A program made the translations under genes and the position numbers. From an uncultured Aquimarina sp. (GTDB lineage Bacteria > Bacteroidota > Bacteroidia > Flavobacteriales > Flavobacteriaceae): DNA of 64,000 nt. Positions 7,835 through 18,126 of the stretch are shown piece after piece; position 1 is the stretch's first letter, and each line of letters opens with the position of its first letter. The notes under the pieces are model-generated. The model was not told the DNA's origin. It searched no databases and saw only the letters and a program-made list of their open reading frames with translations. The stretch covers positions 161,435 to 225,434 of the forward strand of contig NZ_CANLMP010000008.1 in the NCBI RefSeq assembly GCF_947492405.1. The letters run 5' to 3'.

Positions 7835-9697
7835 ATGAAGAGTATGTTAACATTGCTTTTTGGGTTATTCATTTCGCTAACCTATGGGCAGATAGATAAA
7901 ATAGAACCTCCATTTTGGTGGGCTGACATGCAATCTAATCAATTGCAATTGATGTGTTATGGTAAAGAAATAGCCAAGTACGATATATCAATAGATAGTA
8001 TAGTAATTAGTGATGTTACTAAGACAGAGAATCCTAATTATGTTTTTGTTACTATTAATACTAAAGATATTAAGCCTGGAAAAGTGGTTATTAACTTTAA
8101 AGAAAAAGATAATGTGGCCTTTTCACAAGTATATGAGTTTAAAGCTAGAAGAGAAGGTTCTGCCGATAGAAAAGGATTTGATAGTAGCGATGTCATGTAT
8201 TTAATTATGCCAGATCGTTTCGCTAATGGAGATACAACTAATGATTCTCATAAAGATACCGAAGAAAAAGCTAATCGATCTAATCCTGGAGGACGTCACG
8301 GAGGCGATATTCAAGGTGTAATTGATCATTTAGATTATCTGAATGATTTAGGAGCAACGGCACTTTGGAGCACACCATTGTTAGAAGATAACGAACCGAT
8401 ATATTCTTATCATACGTATGCACAAAGCGATCTTTACAAGATAGATCCTAGATATGGTACCAATGAGGATTATAAAAGATTAGCTTCAGAGATGCATAAA
8501 TTAGATATGAAACTAATTATGGATTATGTAACTAATCACTGGGGATCTAAACACTGGATGATTAAAGATTTACCAACAAAAGACTGGATACATCAGTGGC
8601 CAGAAGGATTCAGAAGAAGTAACTACCGTATGACAACACAATTCGATACGAATGCTTCAGCTATAGATGCTAAAGGATGTATGAATGGATGGTTTGATAC
8701 AACAATGCCCGATATGAACCAAAGTAATCCTTTACTCCTTAATTATATTACGCAGAATGCAATTTGGTGGATAGAATACGCGGATCTTGATGGTTTTAGA
8801 GTGGATACATACTCATACAATGATAAAGAAGGAATTGCTAAATGGACAAAAGCCATTATGGATGAATATCCAAATTTTAACATTGTAGGAGAGGTTTGGA
8901 TGCATGACCAAGCGCAAATGGCGTACTGGCAAAAAGACAGCAAAATTGGGGCTATCGACAATTACAACTCACATTTACCTTCAGTAATGGATTTTACGTT
9001 ACATGATGCAGTAATGGTAATGTTCAATGAAGAAGGTAGCTCTTGGGATAAAGGAATGATTAGAGCTTATGATAATTTCACAAATGACTTCTTGTATCCA
9101 GATATCGATAATATATTGCTGTTTGCAGGTAATCATGATACTAATAGGATTAATGAGATTTACCAAAGTGATATCAGTAAATATAAAATGGCAATGACTT
9201 TAATATTTACTACGAGAGGGATTCCACAGATCTATTATGGAGATGAAATAGGAATGTTAGGAAATCGTGATAAAAAAGGCGATGGAGATATTCGTAGAGA
9301 TTTTCCTGGAGGCTGGCCAGATGATAAGAGAAGTGCTTTTGTAGCAGAAGGAGTTTCAGATAACATTGGCGGAAGAACCAAAGATGAAGAAGCATTCCAT
9401 GGATTTACTAAAAAAGTACTGAACTGGAGGAAGAAAAGTGATGCTATTCATAATGGAAAACTATTGCAGTATATACCATTTAATAATGTATATGTGTATT
9501 TCAGATATACAGAAAAAGAAAGTGTAATGGTTATTATTAATAATAATTCAGAAGATCAAAATATTGATATTAATCGTTTTAAAGAAGGATTAAAGGATTT
9601 TAAAGTAGGAAAAGATATCATTACGGATAGTACAATTGATGTTACTGAAAATATGATAGTTCCTGCCAGAACATCAATGATCATTTCCTTAAAATAA
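7835..9697 (+). CDS. susA: Periplasmic GH13 alpha-amylase/neopullulanase (SusA-like)
   Basis: Exported alpha-glucan hydrolase of about 620 residues. The ORF track starts at 7754, but that segment contains a 13-bp hairpin; the ATG at 7835 gives a clean signal peptide (MKSMLTLLFGLFISLTYGQ), so I use it. An N-terminal cyclomaltodextrinase-type domain (IEPPFWWADMQSNQLQLM) precedes the GH13 barrel. The catalytic triad is visible: nucleophile Asp324 (GFRVDTYSYND), acid Glu353 (IVGEVWMHD) and Asp435 (AGNHDTNR). A short C-terminal beta domain ends the protein. It matches Bacteroides SusA in architecture and would trim imported maltodextrins for the MFS carrier and phosphorylase. Confidence 0.94.
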   Translation: MKSMLTLLFGLFISLTYGQIDKIEPPFWWADMQSNQLQLMCYGKEIAKYDISIDSIVISDVTKTENPNYVFVTINTKDIKPGKVVINFKEKDNVAFSQVYEFKARREGSADRKGFDSSDVMYLIMPDRFANGDTTNDSHKDTEEKANRSNPGGRHGGDIQGVIDHLDYLNDLGATALWSTPLLEDNEPIYSYHTYAQSDLYKIDPRYGTNEDYKRLASEMHKLDMKLIMDYVTNHWGSKHWMIKDLPTKDWIHQWPEGFRRSNYRMTTQFDTNASAIDAKGCMNGWFDTTMPDMNQSNPLLLNYITQNAIWWIEYADLDGFRVDTYSYNDKEGIAKWTKAIMDEYPNFNIVGEVWMHDQAQMAYWQKDSKIGAIDNYNSHLPSVMDFTLHDAVMVMFNEEGSSWDKGMIRAYDNFTNDFLYPDIDNILLFAGNHDTNRINEIYQSDISKYKMAMTLIFTTRGIPQIYYGDEIGMLGNRDKKGDGDIRRDFPGGWPDDKRSAFVAEGVSDNIGGRTKDEEAFHGFTKKVLNWRKKSDAIHNGKLLQYIPFNNVYVYFRYTEKESVMVIINNNSEDQNIDINRFKEGLKDFKVGKDIITDSTIDVTENMIVPARTSMIISLK

Positions 9698-9721
9698 ACT
9701 AAAAAACTAAATTATAAAATA

Positions 9722-11107
9722 ATGAAAAAAGTAATTTTCTGTCTTGCTTTAGCAGGTGTTGTATTTTCCTGCGGAAAGACAAAAAAAGAAGAAACGGTTG
9801 CTAAAGTAGAAACTGTTATTGAAGAAATTAGTAAAGAACTATCTCCAGTAGATGAAGCTATGATGGAGAATGCTGTGATTTACGAAGCAAATATTCGTCA
9901 ATATTCTGAAGAAGGATCTTTTAAAGCGTTTACTAAAGATATTCCTACATTGAAGAGTTTGGGAGTAAAAGTTCTTTGGGTAATGCCGATATATCCAATA
10001 TCTACCACTAAAAGTAAAGGGTCTTTAGGGAGCTATTATGCAATTTCAGATTATACCAAAGTAAATCCAGAATTTGGAACTATAGAAGATTTCAGAGAAT
10101 TAGTAAAAACGGCTCACGAAAATGGAATTTATGTAGTATTAGATTGGGTTGCAAATCATACTGGATGGGATCACGTTTGGTTAAAAGAACATCCAGAATT
10201 TTACACCAAAGATGATAAAGGAGAAATCACACATACCGTAGGAACTGATTGGACGGATGTAGCGGATCTTAATTATGATAACAAAGAAATGAGAGCAGAA
10301 ATGCTTAAAGCAATGAAGTACTGGGTACAAGAAGAAGGAATAGATGGATTCCGTTGTGATGTAGCAGGAATGGTGCCAGTTGATTTTTGGGATAACACAG
10401 TTACAGAGCTTAAAAAAATTAAACCTGTGTTTATGCTGGCAGAAGGCTGGGAACCAGAATTAATGGAAAATGCTTTTGATATGGGATATGGATGGGATAC
10501 ACATCACGTTATGAATCATATTGCAAAAGGAGAAAATACCGTAGCAGCTTGGGATAAAAGAATGGTTCAGGTAGATTCTATGTATGCAGATGATGATATC
10601 TTAATGAATTTTACTTCTAATCATGACGAAAATTCTTGGAATGGAACTGTTCAAGAAAGAATGGGGGATTCTAAAGAGATGTTTGCGGCATTATCTTATG
10701 TTGCTCCAGGAATGCCATTGATTTATTCTGGACAAGAATATGATATGAATAAGCGTTTACTTTTCTTCGAGAAAGATACTATTATCAAAAAGAAAGGAGT
10801 GTTCTTTCCATTATATGAGAAACTCGGAAAACTTAAAAATGAGAATCCTGCCCTACACGGTGGTAAGAATGCTGCGTCTTATAGTCGTATTAAAACCTCG
10901 GTAGATGATAAAGTTTTGGTGTTCAAAAGAGAAAAAGAAGGTAATAAGGTTGTTTTTGTTGCTAATATGACGAAAGAGCCAGTAAAGTTTACATCAGATT
11001 ACGAAGGAAAGTTTAAAGACTACCTTTCCGGAGAATATATTGACGGTGTTAAAGGAACAGAATACGAGTTAAATGCTTGGCAGTATTTGATTTTGATTCA
11101 ACAATAA
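9722..11107 (+). CDS. GH13 alpha-amylase family lipoprotein
   Basis: A 461-residue lipid-anchored alpha-glucan hydrolase. The lipobox is seen in VVFSCGKTKK, giving a lipidated Cys at residue 17. The GH13 catalytic residues are Asp213 (GFRCDVAG), Glu241 (LAEGWEPE) and Asp302 (TSNHDENSW). It starts directly at the barrel after a linker, without the N-terminal domain of its neighbour, and is shorter. It begins 24 bp after susA, so the two are probably one transcript. Being lipidated it may sit on the outer membrane, facing out or in; the glucan and product sizes are not predictable here. Confidence 0.92.
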   Translation: MKKVIFCLALAGVVFSCGKTKKEETVAKVETVIEEISKELSPVDEAMMENAVIYEANIRQYSEEGSFKAFTKDIPTLKSLGVKVLWVMPIYPISTTKSKGSLGSYYAISDYTKVNPEFGTIEDFRELVKTAHENGIYVVLDWVANHTGWDHVWLKEHPEFYTKDDKGEITHTVGTDWTDVADLNYDNKEMRAEMLKAMKYWVQEEGIDGFRCDVAGMVPVDFWDNTVTELKKIKPVFMLAEGWEPELMENAFDMGYGWDTHHVMNHIAKGENTVAAWDKRMVQVDSMYADDDILMNFTSNHDENSWNGTVQERMGDSKEMFAALSYVAPGMPLIYSGQEYDMNKRLLFFEKDTIIKKKGVFFPLYEKLGKLKNENPALHGGKNAASYSRIKTSVDDKVLVFKREKEGNKVVFVANMTKEPVKFTSDYEGKFKDYLSGEYIDGVKGTEYELNAWQYLILIQQ

Positions 11108-11134
11108 TAATAGATCATTTATATGATATATTTT

Positions 11135-11164
11135 AAAGAGGTCACTTGTTAAAGTGGCCTCTTT
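11135..11164. terminator. Bidirectional terminator between amylase and repeat protein
   Basis: AAAGAGGTCACTT pairs with AAGTGGCCTCTTT (one G-T pair) across a 4-base loop and is flanked by A- and T-rich runs on either side. It separates two convergent genes and would stop transcription from both. Confidence 0.8.
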
Positions 11165-11195
11165 ATTTTTAAATTTTATAACAAACGATTTGCTG

Positions 11196-14100
11196 TTAAA
11201 ATTTGATAATTCTCTTAATAGTTTGTTTCTCTTTAGTTTGTATATTGATTATATAAACACCTGATTCTAATCCTGATAAATTAAAAGTGTTTTTGGTTGT
11301 CTCAAGTACTTTTTTACCGTTATAATCAAAAACTGTTACTTTATCTGTAGGGATGCTTATATATACATTGCCCTTTGTGGGATTTGGATATATGGTGAAT
11401 GTATCATTGTCAAATTCATTTGTACTAAGTAATTCATCATAAATAATATTAAATTCTAATGCAGGTAAATTTCCATCACCAGATACAGTAGTAGCAATAT
11501 TTGCATCAATATTTAGAGTAATTACTCCTGTTGCGGTAGGAATAACTTCAACAGTATACATAGCGTCTGAACCAGAAAAATTAGTTAGTGATCCATTTGT
11601 AATAATGATATCATTTATATCAAAATTTAGAACACTTTCAGAAAATGTTATAGTTATAGGAATAGGATTAGCATCTGTAGGAGAACTTTCTGTAGAAGTA
11701 ATGATTACAGTTGGTTCATCATTAGCGCTTGTAATTGTTATAGTAAACGTTTGATCTGCCGAAGTATCAATTCCTCCATTAGTAGTTCCACCATCATCTG
11801 ATAGATTAACTGTAACTGTAGTTACACCAGTTGCATTTGCAGCAGGTGTATAGGTTAGATTTCCAGTAGCTTCATCAATAGAAGGTTGACTACTGAATAG
11901 CACATTATTATCATTGGTTACATTAAAAGTAAGAGTTTGTGTATTTCCATCACCATCATCAATGCTTGATGCAAATCCATTTACTGTTTGCGCTCCTGCA
12001 TCTTCTAGTATAGTTTGATCCGGACTGACAGGTATAGAAAAACTAGGAACATCATTTACTTCATTTATAGTAATGGTAAAGGTTTGATCTGTCGAAGTAT
12101 CAATTCCTCCATTAGCAGTTCCACCATCATCTGATAGATTTACGGTAATCGTTGTACTTCCCGATGCATTTGCAGCAGGCGTATAGGTTAGATTTCCAGT
12201 AGCTTCATCAATAGAAGGTTGACTACTGAATAGCGCATTATCATCATTTGTTACATTAAAAGTAAGGATTTGTGTATTTCCATCACCATCATCAATGCTT
12301 GATGCAAATCCATTTACAGTTTGCGCTCCTGCATCTTCTAGTATAGTTTGATCCGGACTGACAGGTATAGAAAAACTCGGAGGATCATTTACTTCATTTA
12401 TAGTAATGGTAAAGGTTTGATCTGCCGAAGTATCAATTCCTCCATTGGCAGTCCCTCCATCATCTGATAGATTAACTGTAACTGTAGTTACACCAGTTGC
12501 ATTTGCAGCAGGCGTATAGGTTAGATTTCCAGTAGCTTCATCAATAGAAGGTTGACTACTGAATAGCGCATTATTATCATTTGTTAGATTAAAAGTAAGG
12601 GTTTGCGTATTTCCATCACCATCATCAATGCTTGATGCAAATCCATTTACTGTTTGCGCTCCTGCATCTTCTAGTACAGTTTGATCCGGACTGACAGGTA
12701 TAGAAAAGCTCGGAACATCATTCACTTCATTTATAGTAATGGTAAACGTCTGATCTGCCGAAGTATCAATTCCTCCATTGGCAGTCCCCCCATCATCTGA
12801 TAGATTAACTGTAACTGTAGTTACACCAGTTGCATTTGCAGCAGGCGTATAGGTTAGATTTCCAGTAGCTTCATCAATAGAAGGTTGACTACTGAATAGT
12901 ACATTATTATCATTTGTTACATTAAAAGTAAGGGTTTGTGTATTTCCATCACCATCATCAATAGCGGATACAAATCCATTTACTGTTTGCGCTCCTGCAT
13001 CTTCTAGTACAGTTTGATCCGGACTAACAGGTATAGAAAAGCTCGGAACATCATTCACTTCATTTATAGTAATGGTAAAGGTTTGATCTGCCGAAGTATC
13101 AATTCCTCCATTAGCAGTCCCTCCATCATCTGATAGATTAACTGTAACTGTAGTTACACCAGTTGCATTTGCAGCAGGCGTATAGGTTAGATTTCCAGTA
13201 GCTTCATCAATAGAAGGTTGACTACTGAATAGTGCATTATTATCATTTGCTACATTAAAAGTAAGGATTTGTGTATTTCCGTCACCATCATCAATGCTTG
13301 ATGCAAATCCATTTACTGTTTGCGCTCCTGCATCTTCTAGTACAGTTTGATCCGGACTGACAGGTATAGAAAAACTCGGGGCTGAATTAGGTGGAGTAGT
13401 ATCTATAGTGTAATTATCTGAATTTGCTGCAATTCCCATATTTCCAGCAGCATCGGTGTATCCCGTTCCTACACTAATTATGTTTGTCGCATCCTGTAAA
13501 TTTTGGGTAGGAGTAAATACTCCCGTATATATTGTTGTATCAGCTGTAATTGTAAAGCCGCTTAAAGTTCCATTCTGTACAGTTACATCAGCCTCAGTAA
13601 ATCCAACAGGTACTTCACTAAATGTAAAAGTGATGATAGAAGTTTCACCTACTGTAAGAGTAACATCAGAAAGAGTAATACTTACTGTTGGCGATATTAG
13701 ATCTCCTAAAAAAGCATTTCCGGTAAAATTGCCAGTTACATCATCCGGATGAGTATAGTTTCCAAAACTCCAATTATTTGTTGAGTCATATATTTGAATT
13801 AAGCAATCACCGATCGAACTATTACAAGTAGTAGGTCCAGTATAAATACCTTGCTCAGGGATCAGTAATATCTGAGCACTTGATAATCCTGTATTAGTGC
13901 TGTTAAATGGAAAACTATTATCTCCATCAATTGCTGTAAGAAAAACACCAGGACTCGCTCTTGTTCCGGTTACCGCTACGATATCTTCTGCAGCGGCTAA
14001 ATCAAATCCAGCATTGATTTCGTCAATAATACCTATGGACGCCATTTCCATATTTCCATCCGCATCGGTAATATTGATTACCGTTCCTGCATCGATGGTG

Positions 14101-14387
14101 CTACCAGTATTATTAGTCCAGATTAAATCTCCTTCATTTACAGGGCTTGAAAATTGAGTTCCATCCCATTCTTCATCTATAAATGTTATGGTAGTTCCAT
14201 CAATAGCATCATCTAATAGAATAAAAGAAAATCCATCTTCTTGATCTGCACCTCCATTATCTGTATGAAAAGCAACAAAAGCAATATCACCTGGAGCGTC
14301 TATTAAATTATTTTGATTTTGAGAAAAAGCCTTGAATGAAATAAAAATTACCATTAACAAAGCTATGGTGAGGGTCTTTTTTTTCAT
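11196..14387 (-). CDS. Secreted T9SS protein with five cadherin/Ig-like tandem repeats
   Basis: A 1063-residue exported protein of unknown function. It has a signal peptide (ALLMVIFISFKAFSQ), an N-terminal beta-rich domain (GDIAFVAFHTDNGG) similar to ones seen at the N-termini of other Bacteroidota surface proteins, a bacterial Ig-like domain (SPTVSITLSDVTLTVGETS), five nearly identical 111-residue units beginning SFSIPVSPDQT, and a C-terminal T9SS type A sorting domain (FTIYPNPTKGNVYI to IKRIIKF). It is expected to be secreted or attached to the cell surface, with the repeats acting as a stalk or adhesive region. Acidic D/N-rich loops in each repeat could bind calcium. It is convergent with the amylase and divergent from pfkA. 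Confidence 0.88.
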   Translation of the reverse strand: MKKKTLTIALLMVIFISFKAFSQNQNNLIDAPGDIAFVAFHTDNGGADQEDGFSFILLDDAIDGTTITFIDEEWDGTQFSSPVNEGDLIWTNNTGSTIDAGTVINITDADGNMEMASIGIIDEINAGFDLAAAEDIVAVTGTRASPGVFLTAIDGDNSFPFNSTNTGLSSAQILLIPEQGIYTGPTTCNSSIGDCLIQIYDSTNNWSFGNYTHPDDVTGNFTGNAFLGDLISPTVSITLSDVTLTVGETSIITFTFSEVPVGFTEADVTVQNGTLSGFTITADTTIYTGVFTPTQNLQDATNIISVGTGYTDAAGNMGIAANSDNYTIDTTPPNSAPSFSIPVSPDQTVLEDAGAQTVNGFASSIDDGDGNTQILTFNVANDNNALFSSQPSIDEATGNLTYTPAANATGVTTVTVNLSDDGGTANGGIDTSADQTFTITINEVNDVPSFSIPVSPDQTVLEDAGAQTVNGFVSAIDDGDGNTQTLTFNVTNDNNVLFSSQPSIDEATGNLTYTPAANATGVTTVTVNLSDDGGTANGGIDTSADQTFTITINEVNDVPSFSIPVSPDQTVLEDAGAQTVNGFASSIDDGDGNTQTLTFNLTNDNNALFSSQPSIDEATGNLTYTPAANATGVTTVTVNLSDDGGTANGGIDTSADQTFTITINEVNDPPSFSIPVSPDQTILEDAGAQTVNGFASSIDDGDGNTQILTFNVTNDDNALFSSQPSIDEATGNLTYTPAANASGSTTITVNLSDDGGTANGGIDTSTDQTFTITINEVNDVPSFSIPVSPDQTILEDAGAQTVNGFASSIDDGDGNTQTLTFNVTNDNNVLFSSQPSIDEATGNLTYTPAANATGVTTVTVNLSDDGGTTNGGIDTSADQTFTITITSANDEPTVIITSTESSPTDANPIPITITFSESVLNFDINDIIITNGSLTNFSGSDAMYTVEVIPTATGVITLNIDANIATTVSGDGNLPALEFNIIYDELLSTNEFDNDTFTIYPNPTKGNVYISIPTDKVTVFDYNGKKVLETTKNTFNLSGLESGVYIINIQTKEKQTIKRIIKF
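11720..13384 (-). repeat. Five tandem 333-bp coding repeats
   Basis: The string TCCGGACT(G/A)ACAGG recurs at 13351, 13018, 12685, 12352 and 12019, exactly 333 bp apart each time, so each unit is 111 codons. The units differ by only a few bases, which points to recent duplication or ongoing homogenisation. Copy number could vary between strains and be miscounted in short-read assemblies. Array ends are approximate. Confidence 0.92.
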
Positions 14388-14627
14388 ATCAGTAATAAAA
14401 TTAATTTGGGTGAATCTATGACTATTTTGTGCCCATAAAGATACTAAATATGAATGAGGCTTATGTTTATATGAAAGTATCTTATTAATGTTATTTAGAT
14501 TATCTAGGTTTTGAGAATACCAAAATCAGTAATAAACTATTTTGTGATAATACTTTTTTCTTAACTTATTTCATGAAAATGTGTTAAAACCATACATTTT
14601 TTGTCAGTAATTACTGAATTTATTAAC

Positions 14628-14641
14628 CGAAAACGTTTTAG
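14628..14641. promoter_or_regulatory. LacI-type operator candidate upstream of pfkA
   Basis: CGAAAACGTTTTAG contains the perfect 10-bp palindrome AAAACGTTTT and shares CGAAAACGTTT with the susC/lacI operator candidate. It lies 50 bp before the pfkA start and about 37 bp upstream of the -7 box. It suggests that the maltose regulator, or a related one, also controls glycolysis genes. Confidence 0.5.
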
Positions 14642-14677
14642 ATTTTGGGTAAATTAGGTTATTGTGGTCAATAACGA

Positions 14678-14685
14678 TAGATTTG
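14678..14685 (+). promoter_or_regulatory. -7 box of pfkA
   Basis: TAGATTTG fits the Bacteroidota -7 consensus TAnnTTTG exactly. Only 6 bases separate it from the ATG, so the transcript would have almost no leader. It overlaps the upstream TTG-started extension of the ORF track, favouring the ATG at 14692. Confidence 0.5.
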
Positions 14686-14691
14686 ACTTCA

Positions 14692-16724
<2,033 letters not shown>

Positions 16725-16746
16725 TAAGGAGTAATAAAATTATATT

Positions 16747-16779
16747 GCCCCGGTTATGATAAAAAAATCGGGGCTTTTT
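16747..16779 (+). terminator. Rho-independent terminator after gapA
   Basis: GCCCCG pairs with CGGGGC across a 16-base AT-rich loop, followed by TTTTT. It lies 23 bp after the gapA stop. Confidence 0.85.
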
Positions 16780-16812
16780 CTTAGCTAACACACACAACTA
16801 ATATACTTTCAA

Positions 16813-17682
16813 ATGATTTTAATAGCTGACGGTGGTTCTACTAAATGCGATTGGATTCTTCTAAATGAATCTGGTGAAATTGTATTTAAAACCCGTACAG
16901 AAGGATTGAATCCTGCTGTATTTGAGAAGTCTTTACTAGAAAAAAGAGTTCGTGCTAATGCAGAGCTAACGGCTCATAGCACAACGATTGAAGCAGTTCA
17001 CTTTTATGGAGCCGGATGTGGTACCGAAAAGCCAGCGGCTATGTTAAAGAAAATATTTGAAGACTTTTTTATCAATGCAGACGTAATTGTTAGAGAAGAT
17101 ATGGTAGCTGCGGTATATGCAGCTACTACAGAACCCGGAATTGTTTGTATTTTAGGTACTGGATCCAATAGCTGTTACTACGATGGAGATGATATTCATA
17201 TGGCTGTAGATTCTTTGGGGTATATCCTTATGGATGAGGCAAGTGGTAACTATTTTGGAAAACGATTGATAAGAGATTATTATTATAAAAGAATGCCTCC
17301 AGAAGTTACTGGGGAATTCGAGAAGCGTTTTGATCTTTCTTCAGATTCTATAAAGGAGAATTTGTATAAAAAAGAAAACCCAAATACCTATTTGGCATCT
17401 TTTGCTGAGTTTATTTTTACAAGTGAGCGTAATGGATACTTTTATAAAATTATTACAGAAGGTATTCAGGAATTTGTAGAAACAAGAGTGTTGTGTTTTC
17501 CTGAAGCTCAAAATGTTCCAGTTCACTTTATTGGGTCTATAGCACATTTCAGTGAAGATATCATTAGAGCAGCAGTATGGCCATACCATTTGACTGTTGG
17601 AAATATCGTAAGAAGACCAATTGATGGTATTATAGATTACTACAGAAATGATGTCTTGAAAAAGAGACCAAATAACGTTTAG
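16813..17682 (+). CDS. BadF/BadG-type ATPase, N-acetylglucosamine kinase-like
   Basis: A 289-residue cytoplasmic sugar kinase of the ASKHA fold. The phosphate-1 loop ADGGSTKCDW is at residues 5-14, the likely catalytic Asp96 is in VREDMVAAVYAA, and the phosphate-2 loop GTGSNS starts at residue 115. It resembles eukaryotic-type GlcNAc kinases and bacterial BadF/BadG/BcrA/BcrD domains, but lacks the iron-sulfur features of the benzoyl-CoA reductase activators. The substrate is probably an amino sugar; this is inferred from family. A terminator separates it from gapA, so it may have its own promoter. Confidence 0.82.
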   Translation: MILIADGGSTKCDWILLNESGEIVFKTRTEGLNPAVFEKSLLEKRVRANAELTAHSTTIEAVHFYGAGCGTEKPAAMLKKIFEDFFINADVIVREDMVAAVYAATTEPGIVCILGTGSNSCYYDGDDIHMAVDSLGYILMDEASGNYFGKRLIRDYYYKRMPPEVTGEFEKRFDLSSDSIKENLYKKENPNTYLASFAEFIFTSERNGYFYKIITEGIQEFVETRVLCFPEAQNVPVHFIGSIAHFSEDIIRAAVWPYHLTVGNIVRRPIDGIIDYYRNDVLKKRPNNV

Positions 17683-17690
17683 ATTTTAGA

Positions 17691-17745
17691 AAAAAAGGAG
17701 TGATTAATGATAATGTTCTAATATTATCAAGTTTTCTCCTTTTTT
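17691..17745. terminator. Possible shared terminator between convergent genes
   Basis: AAAAAAGGAG pairs with CTCCTTTTTT across a 35-base loop. It overlaps the last codons of the minus-strand neighbour. The loop is long, so this is a weaker call. Confidence 0.4.
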
Positions 17746-18078
17746 CATTTTCCATAAACTAGCTACGAAAAAGTATCCTCCTTTGAAATCTTCATAGTCA
17801 CAACCTACGAAATAATCATCATCATCTTTGATAATCTTTTCGCAGATATGATTTTTCATGCTATTGTTCCAAAAATTTTCATTTTCTTCTTTTGCAATCC
17901 AATCGATAACATCTCTTTCAGAAATGATTCCTAGTTGAGTATCCTTGTTTATGATAAGCTCATTAACTTCTATCTCTTTGAGATATTTAATAAACTCTTT
18001 ACTAATGATTTCTTCTTTCCAGATTTTTTTGGAATCCCAGTTCATTAGGTATTTTGTATTTTCCTGATGTGTTTTCAC
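17704..18078 (-). CDS. Hypothetical protein, 124 residues
   Basis: A small soluble acidic protein with no signal peptide or membrane segment. I do not recognise a family. The sequence has charged helices at the start and an aromatic, Cys-containing stretch (YFVGCDYEDFKGGYFFVAS) near the C-terminus. The segment LGIISERDVIDWIAKEE slightly recalls one CBS half-motif but is too short to call. It is downstream of the nirB-to-kinase operon on the same strand, 48 bp after the kinase stop, and could be its last gene. Confidence 0.6.
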   Translation of the reverse strand: MKTHQENTKYLMNWDSKKIWKEEIISKEFIKYLKEIEVNELIINKDTQLGIISERDVIDWIAKEENENFWNNSMKNHICEKIIKDDDDYFVGCDYEDFKGGYFFVASLWKMKKGENLIILEHYH

Positions 18079-18126
18079 GTTACTTTTTTGGGGAATATAA
18101 TCCGCAAAAATATATAATTTTACGTA

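Larger units (their letters stand above)
14388..14691. other. Divergent intergenic region, repeat-protein gene / pfkA
   Basis: This 304-bp AT-rich region serves two divergent genes. It holds the AAAACGTTTT operator candidate and a perfect TAGATTTG -7 box 6 bp before the pfkA ATG. I see no RNA gene or small ORF in it. Confidence 0.5.

Noticed and set aside
7754-7835. Upstream extension of the SusA-like ORF
   Set aside because: It consists of a strong hairpin and gives no signal peptide; the ATG at 7835 does.
11720-13384. Repeat array as a CRISPR or mobile element
   Set aside because: Units are contiguous, in frame, 333 bp long and coding; there are no spacers, terminal repeats or transposase.
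13456-14157. Plus-strand ORFs of 98 and 86 residues opposite the repeat protein
   Set aside because: They are antisense shadows of a well-supported secreted protein and have no recognisable domains.
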